Source: Hirundichthys speculiger (lineage: Eukaryota > Chordata > Actinopteri > Beloniformes > Exocoetidae). Taken from it: DNA of 64,000 nt. The notes beneath the pieces were generated by a model that ran no database searches, was not told the origin of the DNA, and was given only the letters and a program-made list of their open reading frames with translations. The position numbers and the translations under genes are program-made. Positions 59,201-64,000 of this stretch are shown here, piece after piece. The stretch spans positions 744,001 to 808,000 of the forward strand of contig JAGFBZ010000849.1 in assembly GCA_018398805.1 (NCBI GenBank). Direction: 5' to 3'. Position 1 is the stretch's first letter, and each line of letters opens with the position of its first letter.

Positions 59201-62200
59201 ATTAAAATTCAAATGTAGATTGTTCATTTTTAATATATAAATAATGACATTAAAAATATATTTTGGCTTTGTTTTCTTGTTGGTTATAATGCAGTTTTGA
59301 AGTAATGTCAGACAGTGTAATTTAAAACATAAGTAATTCATTCTTCCTCATTTATCTGTGGAATAGATGCTGGTATGTACACTAGATGGAGACCTTTACC
59401 CTCCTTTAGAGGAGCCAACAGGCACTGATCCGAAGAGCAAAAAGAAAGACAAAGACAAGGATAAGAAATTCATTTGGAATCATGGGAGTAAGTTTTCCCA
59501 CAAAAAATGCCTTTTGACCTGTTCATGTTGAAAATTTTGCACATCAGCAGCCATGAAAGCATTTTGCTTTCATGTCTGATTGCCTCTACTTCTCTCATCC
59601 TGTTGTTTTGGTTTGCAGTCACCTGCCCTTTGAAGAACACACGTAAACGAAGATTTCGGAAGACTGCAAAAAAGAAGGTTTTGCCATTTTCAGTTTCTCT
59701 CAAGCGCTTCCCCTCCCATTTCCCATCCATCTCTTTAGCATCTTGTTTGATGATTCATCTCTTTCCAAAGCTCTCCACCAACATGACATTTACATTTTAT
59801 AAAATGGGTACTGTGGTGAAAGTGAAATCAAAGATTTACATATAAATAAAGCCTTTCCATCTTAGTTCCTCCTGAAGACATGCAAAAAGGAGTTTTATTA
59901 TTACTTTGATCAAAGTGAAAGTGAGTGAGCCTGAGCACTACACTTCTACTTTGTCTTGTGGATAGATCTTCCTGAAGGTGCAGAGCTGAGCCATATTGAT
60001 TTGGCCCCTTCTGTTTTTAATCGCTAATGCGCTTCCTGGCATCCTGCCAGCTGCTACCTTTGTGTGCATGTGTTATCTGTGTGTTTGAAAAGTAACCAGA
60101 TCTCTCTTTCTTCTGCAGTACATTGAATCTCCTGATGTGGAAAAGGAAGTGAAGAGATTGCTGAGCACAGATGCTGAAGCTGTCAGTGTCCGTATCCTAA
60201 GAGATAGTACAAATATTCAATGAATGCACTCTGAAAATCCCAAAACCCAGCGGGATTTTATTCATAAGAATGACAGAAATTCATAAAAATATTTATCTAA
60301 TGTTGCATTATGTAGTAAAGGGGACATATTAACAATAATACCTGGGAGCACGTATTTGGGTGTCTGAAGTGACTACCATCTTAAAATAAAGTAACAACCC
60401 TGTCCCTTTGTTGGGGGCTAAAATCTGTTATTTACAGTGAGGCATTCAGATTTGTGGAGAACTGTCACTGTAGATTAACACACAGGTGTGAAGGTGGGTG
60501 TTTCTGATGCTGTAGCTTGTTCCTTACTGATGCCTTTGTCATACAGTGAATCAAATTTCCTCCCACTTGGTACACAAGAAAGCTGGCTGTTTGTTAGGTT
60601 TGTCACATCTTTGAAACAGATCTTCTGCAGCAATGGACGGCAGTTTATCAATGGTTATCAATGCTCTGCAGAGGTGACATGGTACCCGTTTTTAGGTGCG
60701 TTTTGTTAAAGCTTGCTTTGATGGTTTGCCTCCGATATTGAAAAAGACTAGCTGCTAGTTGTCATGCAATATAGAAATGTAACTTATGTCCACATCCACA
60801 AAAATGCAATGCATACCCCCTGACTGACCATTACTTTGCTTTGGCATTTTTTTTTGTAATGTGATGATTTTGCAAGCTGAGTCAGTTCAGCTTGACTTGG
60901 TAAAAAAAAGAGAGATTAGCGTTAGTTGTCAATGGTTGAACAGCAAATAAGAGAAATGCTGCAGGATTCTAGTTGCTCAACAGTCCTGGGCCTTCGTTGC
61001 TGGATTTTTAATTTCACGATGCGCCAAATGTTTTCTGTTGGTGAGAGATCTGCACTGCAGGCAGGTCATTTCAGCACTTGGTCTCTTGTCCTGCAAAGTC
61101 ATGCTGTTGTGATGGATGCAGTTTATGGTTTAGCATTGTCTTGCTGAAATATGTAAGTCCTTTGCTGAAAGAGACGTTGTCTGGACAGCGATGTCTGTCC
61201 AGATATGTAAGCTGCCTACAGCATAGCTGATAATAAGATGGATGGTCCCTCTCCTCTTATGAGCTCCTATACACTGGATGATTTCTGCAGTCGTGTATAT
61301 ATCATATCGTCTCATACTGTACGATTTGGATTTGCTCTATCTTGGGTATGATGTCCAGAATGGGATGCACAGACTGTACAATGATGAGCCTGATGCGGAA
61401 GTGCGGGCAGCTGTAGAATTGCATAATCCGTATGTATGTATAAACAAAATAAACCACTCTGTTGTTGCTTTTACACATGCCAAAATATTTTTTTTAAAAA
61501 GCAGCAAAAGAGAAGAAATTGTTCCAGCACATGGTTAGGGAGAAGAGGCCAACTTAATTATTATTTTTTTGGAATAGCATTGGGTTGGGTTGGGCTAGTG
61601 AGTTGGCAGAGTTGGAGGATTTCTACCACTGTCAGAAATTTATATCAGGTCTTTGGTCGCAAGACTGGTGTGACAGCTGTCATCATATTGTTCATATTGC
61701 AGGACAAAGGACAGTCGATTTTGTCTGCGACAGCCCAAAATCATGCAGTGTATAGGAGTCCTTAGTCCGTAGGATACTGTCTGCATGGTTTCAAAAAGAA
61801 TTTCAAATGTTTATTGATCTGACCACAGAACAGTTTTCCATTTTGCCTCATTGTAGATGAGCTTTGGCCCAGAGAAGATGGCTGTGTTTCTGGATTGTGT
61901 TCACATATGGCTTCTTCTATGCATAATGCAGCATTAACCTGCATTTGTGGATTGCAAACAGTGATTTCTGGAAGTGTTTCTGAGCCCATGAAATGCATGC
62001 AATGTCATCTGAGGGCCCGAAAATCACACATCCAGTTTTGACCTTCAGCCTTGTCTCCTGCGCACAGACACTCCTCCTGGTTCTCTGAATCTTTTGATGA
62101 TATTATTTACTGTAGATGGTGGGATCTTTAAAGTCTTTGCAATTTTGCATTGAGTAATGTTGTAATGGCAAAATAATAATTGAATGTCTTATTTTACCTG

Positions 62201-63812
62201 TAATTTCATGGTTTCCAGTGAGGCAGTTAAACAACAATGAAATAATACACTTGACAATGACGGGAGTGCAAAGTGAATTGAATCCTCGTTTGTATACTAA
62301 CAAATGGTAATTTTACTCATATACACAATGAGCTGATGCCAAAATGACAGCGAGAAAATAAGACAGCGATTACTTTAAACAACAAAACCTTGAGCTAATT
62401 TCTCCAGACGGCTACGTGTCTCAAAATCATACGATGATGGGGCCTGTCTGGGAAACAGAAGTGAGATTTTCACATTCCATAGAAATGTCACAGACGTTCA
62501 CTTCACATATTCAGAAACAAAAAGGTCTCGCTGACCTAAGGCAGCACTTTTCCATAACAAACGTTTTTCTAAAATTGTTCTACAATTGTCAAAGCAGCTT
62601 ATCGCAGATTGGTGAACGTCTGTCCTCCTTTACATCTGAGAGGCTCTGCCTCTGAAATGCTCCTGTTATACCCAGTTATGTTACTGACCTGTTGCCAATT
62701 GACCTAATTAGTTGTAAGATGCTCCTCCATTTGTTTTTACTTTGTGCCAGTTACTGTTCTACCCTTTTGTTGCCCCAGTTTGAATTTTATTGAGATGTGT
62801 TGGGTTTACAAGTTTCCCAAATCATAGCATTCTGTTTTTATTTACGTCTTATACAGGGTCCCAACTTTTTTTGGTTGCATTTGAAAATAGCATTTCAAAA
62901 CTAGCTAATTATATTTGTTTGAGTGATAGCGTGAGCTTGAGTATAGCGTGATTCAAGGATTATATAGTATATGCAAATTTATACTGAATTTGCATGGTTG
63001 TGCAAAGCTATGCATCAATCTCAAGATGCAGACCACACAAAAAAGCTGTTGAGTGGAGTAAGTGCCTCCTTTCAGCCCATAAAATGGGTCACTATGAACA
63101 GAGTTGTGATGACATGGTTGGAAAGCGACCTGCTGTACTGTAAGCATGTCACAGACATTTCATGAATACTTTTGGAAATTGTCTCAACTTGTTAAGGAGA
63201 AAATGGGATATAGGATATCTTCTCTTAGAAGCATCAAATAGTTTAATGTGGCTTTTTGAAATAATCTCACTCCTACTTCATGTTCAAAATAGGTTTATTT
63301 AAGACTAGATGTCCTGACTCCCACCTGGCTCACCTGACTTGACTCTGTCTCAAGCATTTAGAAGGGAAATACAGTGCACAAAGAAGCTATTAGTGCTGAA
63401 TGAAACTCTGAACTTGCTTGACAGAATAAGAGCACAGCAGGGCTGCTTTGTGAGGCTGCCTGCTGTGTGTTAATTTAGACAGACTGTTCATTATCACTGC
63501 TTGGTTGGTCACAGTAAAAACAGATGTATATATATAGTTGTAATGTTTGCACACAGAAGCAAACATGTACACAACTTACTATCCAATACTGGATTTTCTC
63601 ATATCGGTCTAATTCAGATAAGAATTTGTCATAAGATGTCAAGTCTTTTAGTGTAAGACCTTTTAAAGAAGATGTTGACCATAACTCAGGATGTTCAGGA
63701 TGGGAGATTATAGCAGAGGATGAGTCCAAAGAAGCAGATCAACACAGCTCTCTGGCCAATCTGGACTCCTCACCTGGAACCTCAGGACACAAGATGGGTC
63801 ATGGGTCCTCAG
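53259..63812 (+). CDS. taf7: TFIID subunit 7 (5' part; continues beyond window)
   Basis: TBP-associated factor 7, a TFIID subunit that contacts and restrains TAF1 during pre-initiation complex assembly. Eight exons give 225 residues in frame: 53259-53277, 55591-55667, 55775-55853, 59006-59139, 59367-59487, 59619-59677, 60119-60191 and 63699-63812. The TAFII55 N-terminal domain is complete: ELESQFILRLP, STVRRIAQS, DGRHGIVRVDRVPL, KLVDLPCMIESLKT, VDKKTFYKTADVCQMLVCTL, FIWNHGITCPLKN, RKRRFRKTAKKKYIESPDVE and RWEIIAEDE. Mammalian TAF7 is intronless, while TAF7L keeps introns; this intron-bearing copy is the likely fish form. The acidic and coiled C terminus lies past base 64000. Confidence 0.93.
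53278..55590 (+). other. taf7 intron 1, 2.3 kb
   Basis: Contains the 44-bp tandem repeat at 53931-54062, a small TA/TATG tract near 53718-53750 and otherwise AT-rich DNA. Confidence 0.65.
53931..54062. repeat. 44-bp tandem repeat, three units
   Basis: Units begin at 53931, 53975 and 54019, each exactly 44 bases, of the form CTTA.A.GTAT.ATCATG followed by CACAAATATAAT.GTAT.AGT. They differ by a few substitutions and no indels. Confidence 0.88.
55591..55667 (+). CDS. taf7: taf7 exon 2
   Basis: The frame reads VGKVGSKNKEDAPYELESQF then ILRLPT. ELE.QFILRLP opens the TAFII55 domain. The acceptor is GGTTGTAG and the donor ACG|GTAAGA. Confidence 0.93.
55775..55853 (+). CDS. taf7: taf7 exon 3
   Basis: The frame reads EYASTVRRIAQSSSMNMKDR then LTIELH. 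The acceptor is TTACAG and the donor CACC|GTAAGT, phase 1. Confidence 0.95.
55854..59005 (+). other. taf7 intron 3, 3.2 kb
   Basis: Noncoding. Near 56290-56400 a segment with AAAAACTAATTACTCC and TAGCAGCAATATATTGAAGT resembles a fish Tc1-type tail. The rest shows only homopolymer tracts. Confidence 0.6.
59006..59139 (+). CDS. taf7: taf7 exon 4
   Basis: The frame reads DGRHGIVRVDRVPLACKLVD and ends VDKKTFYKTADVCQ, the most conserved block of TAF7. The acceptor is ATTTGTAG and the donor CCAG|GTAAAC. Confidence 0.97.
59367..59487 (+). CDS. taf7: taf7 exon 5
   Basis: The frame reads MLVCTLDGDLYPPLEEPTGT, then a KKKDKDKDKK basic run and FIWNHG. The acceptor is GGAATAG and the donor GGGA|GTAAGT, phase 1. 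Confidence 0.96.
59619..59677 (+). CDS. taf7: taf7 exon 6
   Basis: The frame reads TCPLKNTRKRRFRKTAKKK. RKRRFRKTAKKK is invariant in the family. The donor AAG|GTTTTG is weak, but the next exon resumes exactly with YIESPDVE. Confidence 0.95.
60119..60191 (+). CDS. taf7: taf7 exon 7
   Basis: The frame reads YIESPDVEKEVKRLLSTDAE then AVSV. The donor is GTCC|GTATCCTAA, which resembles a U12-type site. Confidence 0.96.
60930..62870 (-). mobile_element. Tc1-like transposon fossil, interrupted
   Basis: On the minus strand the left terminus near 62870 contains CCAAAAAAAGTTGGGACCCT. Transposase-derived blocks follow, such as TGGAAAACTGTTCTGTGGTC (WKTVLWS) near 61830, TTTCAGCAAGACAATGCTAA (the FQQDNA catalytic region) near 61130, and CAACGAAGGCCCAGGACTGT near 60985. 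Stops and deletions are frequent. The segment 61260-61760 is a later insertion. Confidence 0.75.
61260..61760. mobile_element. ~500-bp inverted-repeat element nested in the Tc1 fossil
   Basis: The left end CTCCTATACACTGGATGATT is mirrored at the right end by CTCCTATACACTGCATGATT (inverted), with similarity for about 30 bases. CTTA flanks both sides (61256-61259 and 61761-61764), a possible short target duplication. A 3- or 4-base duplication would fit PIF/Harbinger-like or similar elements; the family is not established. Confidence 0.65.
63699..63812 (+). CDS. taf7: taf7 exon 8
   Basis: The frame reads RWEIIAEDESKEADQHSSLA and ends SPGTSGHKMGHGSS, matching RWEIIAEDE.KEA and SPG.SGH..GH in TAF7. 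The acceptor is GATGTTCAG and the donor TCAG|GTAAAT. The gene continues beyond the window. Confidence 0.95.
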
Positions 63813-64000
63813 GTAAATATTATTTGCTAAATCACATGAAGATGAGTGATGTAGGGCATTGTTGGCAAGCAACATTTTCAGCTCAGTTAAAGTAAAATTG
63901 ACATGATTGTCATTACTTTATGCTTTTGCCTTTTCTCAAGAAAAAGCAAGGAAGTGTGGTTGTTCCTTGCTTACAGGCAAAAGTACAATTGAGATTTGAG

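Larger units (their letters stand above)
60192..63698 (+). other. taf7 intron 7, 3.5 kb, with nested transposons
   Basis: Most of it (60930-62870) is a Tc1-like fossil on the minus strand with a short inverted-repeat element inside it. The flanking parts show nothing recognised. Confidence 0.7.

Noticed and set aside
59507..59845. 112-codon frame over taf7 exon 6
   Set aside because: Only the 59-base exon inside it is coding; the rest is read-through into flanking introns.

Overview
This window is vertebrate chromosomal DNA, almost certainly from a teleost fish. Short exons with GT/AG borders are scattered through long AT-rich introns. The introns carry fish-type mobile elements: Tc1-like transposase fossils, L2-like LINE pieces, hAT and other short inverted-repeat elements, and long microsatellites. 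No prokaryotic, phage or viral module was seen. All gene models below were built by hand from reading frame, splice sites and remembered family sequences; no search was run.

Four protein genes are present. (1) About 1-18.95 kb, plus strand: the 3' part of a MAP7-family microtubule-associated protein, probably map7d3, with 11 coding exons in the window and its start upstream of the window. (2) About 19.0-31.0 kb, minus strand: a complete fhl1 (four-and-a-half LIM domains 1), 281 residues, with an alternative first coding exon behind its own TATA promoter and a likely distal noncoding exon. It is tail-to-tail with map7d3. (3) About 33-52.3 kb, minus strand: a near-complete slc9a6-type endosomal Na+/H+ exchanger in 16 coding exons. 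(4) 53.26 kb to the window end, plus strand: taf7, the TFIID subunit 7, with its first eight exons (225 residues). It is head-to-head with slc9a6 across about 1 kb. The order slc9a6-fhl1-map7d3 matches human Xq26.3 as I remember it, which supports these paralog names; taf7 beside slc9a6 is not the human arrangement.

The most notable signals are these. slc9a6 appears to have three minor-spliceosome (U12-type) introns, one of them AT-AC, and the divergent neighbour taf7 has a fourth candidate. slc9a6 also carries one extra base in the exon encoding the ion-pathway motif, which gives a premature stop, and its signal-peptide-like N terminus has no in-frame ATG. These could be assembly errors or real lesions. 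Several well-preserved mobile elements are nested inside one another, some with visible target duplications: an hAT element inside a LINE, a LINE cluster inside a Tc1 copy, a short inverted-repeat element inside a second Tc1 type, and a large foldback element fenced by microsatellites. I found no previously undescribed gene system.
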